NCBI GenBank assembly: GCA_938022935.1 | Contig: CALIHL010000021.1 | Coordinates: 1 to 64,000 of the forward strand | DNA: 64,000 nt | Reading direction: 5' to 3' | Source of the DNA: an uncultured Saprospiraceae bacterium | Lineage (GTDB): Bacteria > Bacteroidota > Bacteroidia > Chitinophagales > Saprospiraceae | Part shown: in pieces, positions 43,560 through 53,203 of the stretch | How the letters are laid out: each line of letters begins with the position of its first letter | How positions within the stretch are numbered: position 1 is the first letter of the stretch | The notes under the pieces: model-generated | Databases searched by the model: none | What the model saw: only the letters and a program-made list of their open reading frames with translations | Told to the model about the DNA's origin: nothing | Made by a program: the position numbers and the translations under genes

Positions 43560-45968
43560 ATGAGACTTATATTTATACTTGTTATTTTTTTCTCACTCAT
43601 AACTCTTGGGTACTCAGACCCTACAGAGAAGTATAAGCCTAAAACTTGTACAACAAAGCATTGTAGTGACTGGGACTGGAAGAACAAAAGGGGGCTTTTT
43701 GATCCTCACTCTATCCGTTGGCCGCTTCACTACACTGGAGAGACATTTCTCGACCGTGTTGATGGCGGTGATACCGATATCGATGTAGTTTTCAATCATT
43801 ATGGACATCGCTACCGCTTGCCTCTTCGCGAATACCGCGGCTCAAAGTATCATACTGACCCTTGGTTTTTGGATCAAGGTCTTGACATGCATGATTCCTT
43901 CGTATGTGAGGCATGGGTTGAAGATGAGCCTACTTGGGATGATAACTATTGCTCAATGATTGTGAGTACTTATGAGGATAAGCCATTCTATGCGGATGGA
44001 CCTTCATGTAGCAAGATCATCAGAGAGTGGACAGTCATAGATTGGTGTAAGTATGAACCTAACACTGTTGCTAACTCCAGACCGGAGAAGTATTCGCTTG
44101 TCAAAGACATTAAACGACATGAGGTATACTGGTCTTATGGTAAGAATAGACAAGACGTTGAGCATGACGGTTGGTATAGCTTCCAGCAAGTGATCAAAAT
44201 ATTGGATGAGCATGCTCCTGCACTTGCAGATTGCTCTGACTTAGAGTTTGATGTAGAAGGAGATTGTAACGCTAAGATTAAGATAAAGAACAAAGTGATT
44301 GATTCGGGACCATGTCCAGGTATCAATATGAGAGTTGAGTATGTTGTGAAGAACTCAGATGGTCGTGTTGTTGCCTCTGATTGGATCAATACGAAGAACG
44401 AGCAAGAGTTTGCGGTAAGCTTAGGCTACTTGGTTGCTGATCACTATGAGATCCACTGGACGGTAACAGATGGTTGTAACAATCTGGGCAACTGTGTTCA
44501 GAAGCTTAAAATACTGGATAAGAACCCGCCACATCTGATTTGTCTACAAGACTTAAGCACGTCAATTAGCGATGATTCTGGTGTGTCGATCTGGGCTGCT
44601 GATTTTGTGCATAAGGTGATGGGACCATGTCACGATAACAACTTGACTTATAGTTTCTTTCCAGATTCTATAGCGACAAGCTTGCATTTTGACTGCCCAG
44701 ATGGAGTAGGGCTTAACAATGTTGAAGTCTATGTCACCTCTGGCAATGGCGTTCAAGTGTCTTGCAATGCAAGCATATTTATAGCGGATCATGCGGCTTG
44801 TGAGCCAGATGCGATGCAGATCGCTGGAGTAGTTACGGATAGATTTCGCAATCCGATAATGGGGACTGAGGTATCCGTAATGGCTGAAGAAAGTCTTATA
44901 AACTCAGGCATGTCCAACGAGCATGGAATTTATGGTGTCAAAGGCATCTCGTTTGATCTGGGTAGACCACAGATCACTGCGTCTTTCAAATCAGATGATA
45001 AGACTAAAGGACTTGACGGAGTTGACTTGATCTATATGTTGCGTCATATCCAAGGTATCGAAGCGCTTAAAAAGACAGATCAAAAAGCAGCGGCTGATAT
45101 CAATAGTGATGGAGCTATCGATATGGATGACTATTGGGATCTTGTACATCTTATCTATACGATCCCTAGTCGAGAAAGTGGAGAGATCACACCATGGAAG
45201 TTCTTTGATGAAAAGCAACTCTTCTTTGGTACGACAAATCCAGAAAAATTAGTAAGCCCAGTCAAGATCGCTCGATATAGACACCAATATTCTTTGATAG
45301 GTATCAAGACAGGAGATCTTGACTTCTCATGGAGGCCTGGTACAGTAGCTTCTAATCGTTCTGGGATGAAGAGATCTGACTATCGTCTGATAGGTACAGA
45401 TGCTGGAAGCACATATGAGGTTGAGGTGCCAAGTTTTGGAGAGATACGTTCATTGAGCCTTTCGGCAAATGATCTTTCTCAATCCGATATACTCAGTGTC
45501 TCAGTGGCTGGACAATCATTGGCTTTTGTTGTCGAGCAAGATGACACTGGTCAAAACCTCGTCATCTTGTCCGTTGACAATCTTGCTGGCAAGGACATAG
45601 TCATCATAACAACAGGAGCGATACAACTGACCAATGAGGGAGCGCTGTATGAAGGGGTTCAAGCTGAGGAGACCGTGATTGTAGATTGGCAATTAAGCAA
45701 CTCAACAATTGTTGAGACAAGTGCCATGACGGTGAGTCCTAACCCTTTTGATGATGCTTTCTTAGTGTCAATCAATCAAGAGCGTGCATCTGATGGGATC
45801 ATTCAGATTTACTCGGCTCAAGGCCAATTGGTATCACAGCAAGATGTAGTGCTTTCTGCTGGTAGTAACCAACAGCTAGTAGATGGATCTTCCTTGAACT
45901 CTGGTTTGTACATTATTGTTCTTCAGTCTGGAGACCAACAATTTGTAAAACGAATAGTCAAAAATTAA
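43560..45968 (+). CDS. Secreted Cys-rich surface protein with dockerin-like segment and T9SS tail
   Basis: 802 residues from the ATG at 43560, which begins a clear signal peptide (MRLIFILVIFFSLITLGYS); an upstream TTG at 43515 is in frame but unlikely. The N-terminal 400 residues are Cys- and Trp-rich with HYR-like features (VTDGCNNLGNCVQKLKILD). A carboxypeptidase-regulatory-like fold (IAGVVTDRFRNPIMGTEVSV) precedes a dockerin-like segment ADINSDGAIDMDDYWDLVHL. The end has the T9SS type A pattern: SPNPFDDAFLV, then YSAQGQLV, SGLYIIVL and KRIVKN. It should be exported across the outer membrane by T9SS. Confidence 0.82.
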   Translation: MRLIFILVIFFSLITLGYSDPTEKYKPKTCTTKHCSDWDWKNKRGLFDPHSIRWPLHYTGETFLDRVDGGDTDIDVVFNHYGHRYRLPLREYRGSKYHTDPWFLDQGLDMHDSFVCEAWVEDEPTWDDNYCSMIVSTYEDKPFYADGPSCSKIIREWTVIDWCKYEPNTVANSRPEKYSLVKDIKRHEVYWSYGKNRQDVEHDGWYSFQQVIKILDEHAPALADCSDLEFDVEGDCNAKIKIKNKVIDSGPCPGINMRVEYVVKNSDGRVVASDWINTKNEQEFAVSLGYLVADHYEIHWTVTDGCNNLGNCVQKLKILDKNPPHLICLQDLSTSISDDSGVSIWAADFVHKVMGPCHDNNLTYSFFPDSIATSLHFDCPDGVGLNNVEVYVTSGNGVQVSCNASIFIADHAACEPDAMQIAGVVTDRFRNPIMGTEVSVMAEESLINSGMSNEHGIYGVKGISFDLGRPQITASFKSDDKTKGLDGVDLIYMLRHIQGIEALKKTDQKAAADINSDGAIDMDDYWDLVHLIYTIPSRESGEITPWKFFDEKQLFFGTTNPEKLVSPVKIARYRHQYSLIGIKTGDLDFSWRPGTVASNRSGMKRSDYRLIGTDAGSTYEVEVPSFGEIRSLSLSANDLSQSDILSVSVAGQSLAFVVEQDDTGQNLVILSVDNLAGKDIVIITTGAIQLTNEGALYEGVQAEETVIVDWQLSNSTIVETSAMTVSPNPFDDAFLVSINQERASDGIIQIYSAQGQLVSQQDVVLSAGSNQQLVDGSSLNSGLYIIVLQSGDQQFVKRIVKN

Positions 45969-45979
45969 AGACATAATAG

Positions 45980-46011
45980 TGCAGTGGGTTTTATATCCGC
46001 TGCATTTTTTT
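45980..46011 (+). terminator. Rho-independent terminator
   Basis: TGCAGTGG pairs with CCGCTGCA with one G-U pair around GTTTTATAT, followed by a run of T. It closes the Cys-rich surface protein gene and touches the end of the convergent beta-helix gene. Confidence 0.8.
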
Positions 46012-47968
46012 ATTCCTCTACATAAAAGGTTCCTCGGTCAGCGATGACACCTTCTGATATCGTAACATAAGTATATCTACCCCTTGATAGGCCAATGATC
46101 TGCTCAAACTGAGTATTAGATTTTCCAATTGCAGATCGGACTATAGTTTCCTTAACTAATATCATCTCTTGATTATACACTTGGAAAGTAAGATTAGAAT
46201 AATCAGACTTTCTAATTATAAAGTTGATCTCACCGCGAGATGGGATAGGCCATACCTTATCTATATATCGAGTACTACTCTTTAAGTGCGCTTCGTCTGC
46301 TACAATGTTAGAACAAGGCCCTGGATAGAAACCAGCATTGAGCAATGGTCCAAGCCCATTGGAGTTAGAGTTAGAATAGATATTGGCACACCTTGAAGTA
46401 TTAGTATTAGGATCACAAACCACTACTCTAAAAGAAGAGTTGCCACAATTTTGTATCCTTCTGGCCTCTCTAAAGCTGTAGGCTGAGATGGCTACCTCAT
46501 CGGTGGCTATGCAGCCGTTGGCATCAACAACAGTTAAGGTGTACGTCACATCTTGGGTTGGGCAAGTCGTTATAACAGCAGCGGTAGTGTTGTTCGGATC
46601 TATATCTGACGACCATATATATGAGTATGGCGCTAAACCACCTGACGCTTTGGCTGAAAGATCCACGCAGCTATATCTTCCAAAGAATCCCCTGTTACTA
46701 TACAAGACACCTTTATCAATACCAGCGTTTGCGACAAGGCTGTCACAGGTATATGTTTCGCACATTCTATTATTCGGTTGTTGATATTCGATAGCACCTA
46801 TATCTGTAGAGCTTCCTACTGTTCTCGCTAATCCCAGTTGATCAGTATCAGTATTTGACAAGGTATATCCTTTGTCTATGGCAGGCGAACACTCTTCTAA
46901 ACTATAAATCTCAGAGTCGTCTCCATTATTACTTGGTGGTCCTAAGATTGGGTCTAAAGGTTCTGATATGCTTCCCAAGATATGGTTAGAGCCAGGGAAA
47001 ACTGATGGGCCACCCCAGATGCCTATTAAGTTATTTTGTATGAGGTTTTGATTAGTCCAGGTGAGTAAAGGGTTGATATCTGCAGTTGCCAATCGGCTAC
47101 CTTGGTTGGTAGCTATGATGTTGTTAGTTAGTAGATCTATATCACCTGCGCAGTATAGGCCTCCACCTTCTCTTGCTACGTTTCCAATAACAGTACAGTT
47201 GTACATAGTGAGCGATGCATTCTGATTGGTCAGATAGATGCCTCCTCCATTTAGTCCTGCTTTATTATTAGATATGGTGCTTTGGGAGATCTCGAGATAT
47301 TGGGTAATCATGAGGCCTCCTGCGCTGCCATCGGCAAAGACATTTCCCGATCTCATTTTTTCTATTCTACCTTGCGCCTCGTTTTTATTGATAGCAGAAT
47401 ATTTTGCTATCATTACGTTTGCACAGATGCCCCCGCCATCTTTGTAGCTTTTGTTGTTGGAGATAGTACAGTGGCTCATTTTTAAAGAATCAGCCCATAC
47501 TCCGCCACCATATGCTGATTGACAATTATTGATGGTGCATTCTTCTAGCCGCAGTCTACCTTCAGAAAAGATTCCGCCTCCTCTCGAGTTTATATCTGAA
47601 GCATCAGGAGGTATATAGCCACTATCGATGTTTAACCCAGTGATCAAGACATCGCAACGGTCATCTATTCTTACAACTTGGGATTTGCCTTGAGTAGTTA
47701 TGGTAACTCGATTGTCGCTATTGTTTATGATGGATAGACTCTTGGATATAGAAAGTGCTCCAGAGGTAAGTACAATTGTGCTTCCTTCTACCTGCGGACT
47801 GAACAATACTTGCCCACCAGGCGAAACATCTATGATTGCCTGACGCAGTGATCCCGGTCCGTCGTTGTTGTTATTAGTGACCCGTTCTACCTGTACTGCT
47901 TTCACGATGGGAGTCGACAGCAAACAGATTACTATAACTAAGCTCCAAGTTTTGGATCTCTTAGTCAT
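46010..47968 (-). CDS. Secreted parallel beta-helix protein with T9SS-like tail
   Basis: 652 residues with a signal peptide (MTKRSKTWSLVIVICLLSTPIVKA). The mature start TNNNNDGPGSLRQAIIDVSPGGQVLF is the motif found ahead of polymorphic beta-helix domains, and residues about 60-330 contain repeated N-N-x-x-x-x-G-GGI turns (SRGGGIFSEG, NGGGIYLTNQN, EGGGLYCAGD). Next comes an Ig-like/SprB-type domain (APYSYIWSSDID, DANGCIATDE). The last 80 residues (VWPIPSRGEINFII to YVTISEGVIADRGTFYVEE) look like a divergent T9SS sorting domain. A strong consensus promoter precedes it. It is probably an adhesin or polysaccharide-binding protein. Confidence 0.78.
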   Translation of the reverse strand: MTKRSKTWSLVIVICLLSTPIVKAVQVERVTNNNNDGPGSLRQAIIDVSPGGQVLFSPQVEGSTIVLTSGALSISKSLSIINNSDNRVTITTQGKSQVVRIDDRCDVLITGLNIDSGYIPPDASDINSRGGGIFSEGRLRLEECTINNCQSAYGGGVWADSLKMSHCTISNNKSYKDGGGICANVMIAKYSAINKNEAQGRIEKMRSGNVFADGSAGGLMITQYLEISQSTISNNKAGLNGGGIYLTNQNASLTMYNCTVIGNVAREGGGLYCAGDIDLLTNNIIATNQGSRLATADINPLLTWTNQNLIQNNLIGIWGGPSVFPGSNHILGSISEPLDPILGPPSNNGDDSEIYSLEECSPAIDKGYTLSNTDTDQLGLARTVGSSTDIGAIEYQQPNNRMCETYTCDSLVANAGIDKGVLYSNRGFFGRYSCVDLSAKASGGLAPYSYIWSSDIDPNNTTAAVITTCPTQDVTYTLTVVDANGCIATDEVAISAYSFREARRIQNCGNSSFRVVVCDPNTNTSRCANIYSNSNSNGLGPLLNAGFYPGPCSNIVADEAHLKSSTRYIDKVWPIPSRGEINFIIRKSDYSNLTFQVYNQEMILVKETIVRSAIGKSNTQFEQIIGLSRGRYTYVTISEGVIADRGTFYVEE

Positions 47969-48023
47969 AACCGAGGACTTTAATAGTTCTTAATAGAACC
48001 CAACTAATTTCGGTACGTTAAGC

Positions 48024-48054
48024 CAAATATAATGATTTATTATAATGTATCAAA
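48024..48054 (-). promoter_or_regulatory. Bacteroidota consensus promoter of the beta-helix gene
   Basis: Read on the minus strand, TTTG (48054-48051), a 19-bp spacer and TATATTTG (48031-48024) match the TTTG-N19-TAnnTTTG promoter of Bacteroidota sigma-A exactly. It lies 55 bp before the start codon at 47968. Confidence 0.75.
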
Positions 48055-48328
48055 TGCTGATATTCTATTAGTTGTATGATATTCTAAAGTCATACTAGTC
48101 ATGTGAAGATTTATGGCAGACTTGCGGTCTAAACATATATAGATTTTTCACATAAAAGTTTTCGCTATATGTTCTTGATTTCCTTAGCTTTATAGCGATT
48201 ATTGACCCAGGGCTGGATTGACCTTTTTCGTGCCAATTCGTAAGATTTAAAACCGGGAGTATTTAGCCTAAGACAATAGTTGCACTAATGATGTTAGAAC
48301 CGACATCATTGGTGGAAGATAATAGACC
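48055..48328. other. Intergenic region, no gene
   Basis: Together with 47969-48054 this makes a 360-bp gap between divergent surface-protein genes. Apart from the minus-strand promoter I see no open frame of note, hairpin or consensus promoter for the plus-strand gene. Confidence 0.5.
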
Positions 48329-51300
48329 ATGCCGACCTTGAGAAGGACAATATCCTTGCAGTATCGTCATACTGCGATTATTGTTATTAGTATGTTATAC
48401 ATACTGATGCCTTGTCGTACTTATGCTCAGACTGTTCTGTTTCAATCAGACTTTGAGAATACCTCTGGAGACAACAATTGGGTCATGCAGGGAGGAGCAA
48501 GTGATGGCGATTGGGTGATTGGCGCACCATCTCCTTATACCACCAATGGCATCCAGATGGAGATCGGAGCTTTCGAAGGTAATCAAGACCTCGTCACAGG
48601 CAATATCCAAAATCAAGATGTAGACGGTGGACCCACAAGAGCGAGATCACCAAGCATTACCTTACCGACGAGCGGCACACTTACCTTAGAGTTTGATTAC
48701 TACTTTTCATACTATACCAACTCAAGTATCGATGATCATTTTAGATTAGAGATACGACGGTCTTCTAACAACGCTTTGCTTAGAAGAGTCGTCAATGACA
48801 GGGGAAGCACGAGTGGGCAAAATGCCGCTTGGCAACATGTAGTAGAGGACATCACTCCTTTTGCGGGAGAAACAGTATACATAAGAGTTCAATCAAGGGA
48901 TATAAGTAATGGCAGTAAAGTTGAAGCTGCAGTGGACTTGGTGAAGATCTCTTCTCAAAGTCCTAACAATGTCCAAGGGCAAGTATTTGAAGACAGTGAC
49001 AATGATGGAGTAAATGACGCGACAGAAGTGGGAGTTGGCGGTGTTGCAGTAGCGCTTTATGATGCTAATGGCTTGTTGACACAGACGACAACGGCATCAG
49101 ATGGCTCTTACTCCTTTGGTAGCCTTACCCAAGGGACAGATTATCAGATTATTTTTTCAGGATGGGGGGCAGAGTTCACACCTTCTATTATTGGAGCAGA
49201 CAGCAAGGGGCCAATCATCTATGTTGAAGCTGGCGACAATGGAAGTTTTGGATTGCACGAACCAGACTTTGTTTGCTCCGACGATCCTTATCTGATAATT
49301 CCCTGTTATGTCGAAGGAGTTAATGGATCTGTTGCATCAGAACCAGCTATAGTAAAAGTGAGATCATCTGCCGACGGTCATGACTTCACAGGAGGTATTT
49401 ACAACAGCAACTATCAAGGAGAAGCGATTGCAGATTATAGTGATGTAGGGACAGTTTATGGTATAGCTTATCAGTCGAAGCAAAGTAGATTTTACGCAAG
49501 TGCTTTTCATAAGCGGTATGCGAGCTATGGGCCTTCTGGGGCAGATGCCATTTATCAATTAGACTTAAATGGTAATATCCTCGGCACCTTAGATTTTGAT
49601 GTTCTTACTGGAATTACAAACTCTACAGGTGGAGATGTCCATGACTTTACAACTTTATATAACGGAGATATAGTCGATCTCGGTAGTGGAGACATAAGTT
49701 TTGATGCCGTTGGAAAAAGAGGCTTTGGAGATATAGAGATGTCGTCTAACGACTCAACGATGTATGTAGTCAATCTCTTTGATCGAAAGATATATGCCCT
49801 TGATGTTGGTACTGGTCAATTAAGCGATGTTACAATTATAAACTCCTGGTCAACTCCAGACCCTACTGGAGCAGGAAGACATCGGCCATTCGGTCTTGCT
49901 TATGATGATGGACAAGTATGGTTAGGTTCCGTTGATGAAAACGGGCAATCAGCGTATGTGCATTCTTTGGATCTATCTACTGGATCGTTTACGCTTGAGT
50001 TGACGATTCCGCTTCAGTTCGAGCGACAGTCTTTCTTTGGTCTTGCGACAAATACGGTTGCAGCACCTGCGCAATGGAACCCCTGGCAGACAAATACTTC
50101 ATCATTTACGCCATACAATGTAGGAGGAGAGATAGCGTATCCCCAACCTATGTTGTCGGATATAGAGTTTGACGCAAGTGGAGATATGGTGATAGGCTTT
50201 AGAGATAGGTTTGGAGATCAGAGTGGCGCAGACAAGCACTTTAATACGTCGACTGCTGCCAAATCTTGGGCCATCTCACAAGGAGATATCATGAAGGCAT
50301 GTGCGGGCGGCTCTACTTTTGTGTTAGAAAGTGGACCTGCAGGTTCTTGCCCGGCTACTTTTGATGGCGCGGGCAATGCAGGTCCTGGTGGACAAGAGTT
50401 CTATTATTGGGACTTCTTTGAAGTAGGGACTGGCGTATGGGATCCTGCAGCAAATGGAGGAGGCTTTCACTGGGAGACGGCGCAAGGGGGACTTTACCAG
50501 ATAGACGGTAAGGACTATATAATATCAACAGCGATGGATCCTATCGATGATTTCTCAGGTGGGTATGTCAAGTTCAATAATATCACAGGAGGACGTGAAG
50601 GAGTAGGAGCCACTTCAACTGCTGCCAATCTAGTTGGCGGCTACACTATATATGATGCAGGAGACTATCAAAACAATACGCTCCCTCCTGCTAATGGATT
50701 TGCCGCTAAGGCCAATGGACTTGGAGATATAGAAGGAGCTTGTGATGTGTCATCAGCGATTGGTAACTATGTCTGGTTTGACACGAACCAAGATGGTCTA
50801 CAGATGGCAGGTGAACCGGGGTTGGCTAACGTCACGGTTGAGCTATATAAAGATGGTGTGAAGATCGGTGAGGTGATAACCGATAGTAAAGGGTACTACT
50901 TCTTTGGTGGTCCTAACAACGTGGGACTTAATAGTGGTTATGCTATACAAGGCTTGGCTAACTATGATATCAGAATAGAGATGTCAAGTGCACAAGCCAA
51001 TGATGGTTCAATAACAACTGTATCCGGTATAACAACTGCCAATAGTGGAGATGATTCATTGGATAGCGATGCCTCGACACAAGGGTCTTATGCTTTCATA
51101 TCCATTACGACGGCCAGTCTAGGCATCAATGATTATTCTTTTGATTTTGGGTTTACTGACTGTATGCCTGTGTATGCAGATAACCTCTATGATGGATGCC
51201 AAGGAGATGGATATATGTCAGTAGTTGGAACAAGTACTTATGATGAATCTAATCCTTCAGGTATAGATACAATAACATCATCCTTGGGATGCGACAGCGT

Positions 51301-52780
51301 TGTGACAACTATGTTGACTTTTGACAATGGTAATATATATGTCAGTTACCTTCAAGATACTTCGGTATGTATAGATGAAATGTTAGTTATAACTGGTCCT
51401 CCTAACAATACTATTATAATCACCAATCATGCGTGGACGGATCTTGGTCTTGGTACTTCTACGGGGTATCAACTTTCTGGTGTGACCACTGCGGATGTAA
51501 CCATAGATCCTTCCAATGCAACTCCTGGATCTATCTTTTTAGAATACAAAGGATCGACAGATAACTGTGATATCATTGATACTGTTTTGGTACAGGTCTT
51601 TAGTAATCCAACAGCTAATATACTCAGTGAGGTTGACACTATATGTTCTGGAGCCAGCCTGACTCTAATGGCGGAAGAGCAGTTTGTTGTACAACCAGAT
51701 AGCGGCATGGTAATTTCTTCAAGTGGACAAGGTGTGACTTTGTTGCATGAGATTGTGGGAGTTTTAGATCCTGTAACTACTAAGATCATTATCACATTGC
51801 CGACATGGGATGATCACTTTGACACGATGCTTGTCAATGGCCTCATGGTATTACCTGAGATATTTGAACAGGCATCTTACAATGCACAGGGTATGAACTG
51901 TCAGACTCCTTGGATCGCAAATGTCAATGGTTTGCCAAGATCTATCTTAGAGATCACAAGTACTGAGGTCAAGTACTTTAGTAGCTTGACACCTAATAGT
52001 ACTGTGATGACTCAGGTGTTTCCGACGAATTGGACAACAACACCACAACCATTGGTACAAGGGCTTAATCAATTGCAGTTTGGTATCCAGAACACTGCAG
52101 GCCCTGTGAGCGGAAGTTGGTTTGTAGAAGTACAGAGCGAACCTAAGATCTACTACGAGTGGAGTACTGGTGATACTACAAGTGAGATCACAGTCAATCC
52201 CGTAACAACGACAACTTATATGCTCACTGTTACCGCTCCTAATGGATGCAAGTCAGTTACGGATAAAACTATATATGCCGGTGTAGACGCTTATGAGGAT
52301 ATCACCTACCAAGGTTGTAGTGGAGATGGTTACGCTGTATCGATCAATGGCAACTTATATGATGAGTCCAATCCATCAGATACTTTATCAGTACCAACTG
52401 TAAGTGGTTGTGATAGTATATACTATATCAGTCTGACATTTGCTCCTCCTCCTATCGTTGAAGCAGGTGATCTGCCAGCTCCCCTTTGTTCTTCGGATGT
52501 GCTCACTTTGGCGGATCTACAGGCTAGTATAACGGGGGGGATCACCACTGGAGATTGGACGTCTGCTGGTGGTGGAGTCTTCGATAATAGTGGCAACTTT
52601 GGAGGATCTAATCCTGCAACAACTTACACGCCCAGCGCATCAGAAATCAACGATGGTAAGCTTATCCTAACGCTCACTTCTGATGATCCACCTGGCTCAT
52701 GCGAACCTGAAGCAGATGCAGTTATGGTCTTGATTAATGACATCAGATGTAGTTCTTTCCCTTGGTCTGGTGGCCAATAA
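48329..52780 (+). CDS. Large secreted SdrD_B-domain protein without recognisable sorting tail
   Basis: 1483 residues. A long n-region precedes the signal hydrophobic core (YRHTAIIVISMLYILMPCRTYAQ). Residues about 35-205 look like a MAM/jelly-roll domain (FDYYFSYYTNSS, VYIRVQSRD). An SdrD_B-like domain follows (QVFEDSDNDGVNDATEVGV), then a propeller-like region (about 310-790), a second SdrD_B-like domain (GNYVWFDTNQDGLQMAGEPG), and two copies of a GC-x-GDGY...YDESNPS...GCDS module around residues 950 and 1330 flanking Ig-like segments. The protein ends at IRCSSFPWSGGQ with no T9SS pattern, which is odd next to its neighbours. A surface structural role is inferred. Confidence 0.8.
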   Translation: MPTLRRTISLQYRHTAIIVISMLYILMPCRTYAQTVLFQSDFENTSGDNNWVMQGGASDGDWVIGAPSPYTTNGIQMEIGAFEGNQDLVTGNIQNQDVDGGPTRARSPSITLPTSGTLTLEFDYYFSYYTNSSIDDHFRLEIRRSSNNALLRRVVNDRGSTSGQNAAWQHVVEDITPFAGETVYIRVQSRDISNGSKVEAAVDLVKISSQSPNNVQGQVFEDSDNDGVNDATEVGVGGVAVALYDANGLLTQTTTASDGSYSFGSLTQGTDYQIIFSGWGAEFTPSIIGADSKGPIIYVEAGDNGSFGLHEPDFVCSDDPYLIIPCYVEGVNGSVASEPAIVKVRSSADGHDFTGGIYNSNYQGEAIADYSDVGTVYGIAYQSKQSRFYASAFHKRYASYGPSGADAIYQLDLNGNILGTLDFDVLTGITNSTGGDVHDFTTLYNGDIVDLGSGDISFDAVGKRGFGDIEMSSNDSTMYVVNLFDRKIYALDVGTGQLSDVTIINSWSTPDPTGAGRHRPFGLAYDDGQVWLGSVDENGQSAYVHSLDLSTGSFTLELTIPLQFERQSFFGLATNTVAAPAQWNPWQTNTSSFTPYNVGGEIAYPQPMLSDIEFDASGDMVIGFRDRFGDQSGADKHFNTSTAAKSWAISQGDIMKACAGGSTFVLESGPAGSCPATFDGAGNAGPGGQEFYYWDFFEVGTGVWDPAANGGGFHWETAQGGLYQIDGKDYIISTAMDPIDDFSGGYVKFNNITGGREGVGATSTAANLVGGYTIYDAGDYQNNTLPPANGFAAKANGLGDIEGACDVSSAIGNYVWFDTNQDGLQMAGEPGLANVTVELYKDGVKIGEVITDSKGYYFFGGPNNVGLNSGYAIQGLANYDIRIEMSSAQANDGSITTVSGITTANSGDDSLDSDASTQGSYAFISITTASLGINDYSFDFGFTDCMPVYADNLYDGCQGDGYMSVVGTSTYDESNPSGIDTITSSLGCDSVVTTMLTFDNGNIYVSYLQDTSVCIDEMLVITGPPNNTIIITNHAWTDLGLGTSTGYQLSGVTTADVTIDPSNATPGSIFLEYKGSTDNCDIIDTVLVQVFSNPTANILSEVDTICSGASLTLMAEEQFVVQPDSGMVISSSGQGVTLLHEIVGVLDPVTTKIIITLPTWDDHFDTMLVNGLMVLPEIFEQASYNAQGMNCQTPWIANVNGLPRSILEITSTEVKYFSSLTPNSTVMTQVFPTNWTTTPQPLVQGLNQLQFGIQNTAGPVSGSWFVEVQSEPKIYYEWSTGDTTSEITVNPVTTTTYMLTVTAPNGCKSVTDKTIYAGVDAYEDITYQGCSGDGYAVSINGNLYDESNPSDTLSVPTVSGCDSIYYISLTFAPPPIVEAGDLPAPLCSSDVLTLADLQASITGGITTGDWTSAGGGVFDNSGNFGGSNPATTYTPSASEINDGKLILTLTSDDPPGSCEPEADAVMVLINDIRCSSFPWSGGQ

Positions 52781-53203
52781 AGGCATATTTCCCTTCTATA
52801 TGACGGTCTTTTAAGGAGAGATTGTAGTCATTTCAGTCGTTTTTCCCCTCTTTATGTACCGTTTTACACCCAATTAAAATCAAAAGAGTCCGGCTTCTTG
52901 TCCTTGCGGCCGTGTCAGGTATGCTCTTTTGATTCTCTATAAATCACTCATTTCTACTTCAATGAGCACATCTCCTGTTTTTCTCAGAATTAGGCGGTTT
53001 CCACCCAAATACCGGTTTGAGGACTATTTTTCACTAAAATCATTCGGGATTTCTTAACGGCAATTTATTGCTGTAACAGTCTGTAAATCAGTTTTTTATA
53101 TATAGTTAAATTACTCTTTTAAAACTCATATAGATATTTCTACATGTAAGATGGTTTTTGGCAAAATACTTGGCGTAGTAGGCGTGAATAATAGTATCTC
53201 GAA
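52781..53203. other. Intergenic region between giant surface genes
   Basis: 423 bp without a credible gene. It holds an inverted repeat at 52878-52934, and AT-rich sequence near 53090-53150 where a promoter for the following gene would be expected, although no TAnnTTTG match was seen. Confidence 0.5.
52878..52934. repeat. 11-bp perfect inverted repeat with GC-rich loop
   Basis: AATCAAAAGAG (52878-52888) is complementary to CTCTTTTGATT (52924-52934). The 35-nt loop contains CGGC and GCCG, which can form an inner helix. No T run follows, so it is not a standard terminator. It may be a structured RNA or the end of the preceding transcript. Confidence 0.5.
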
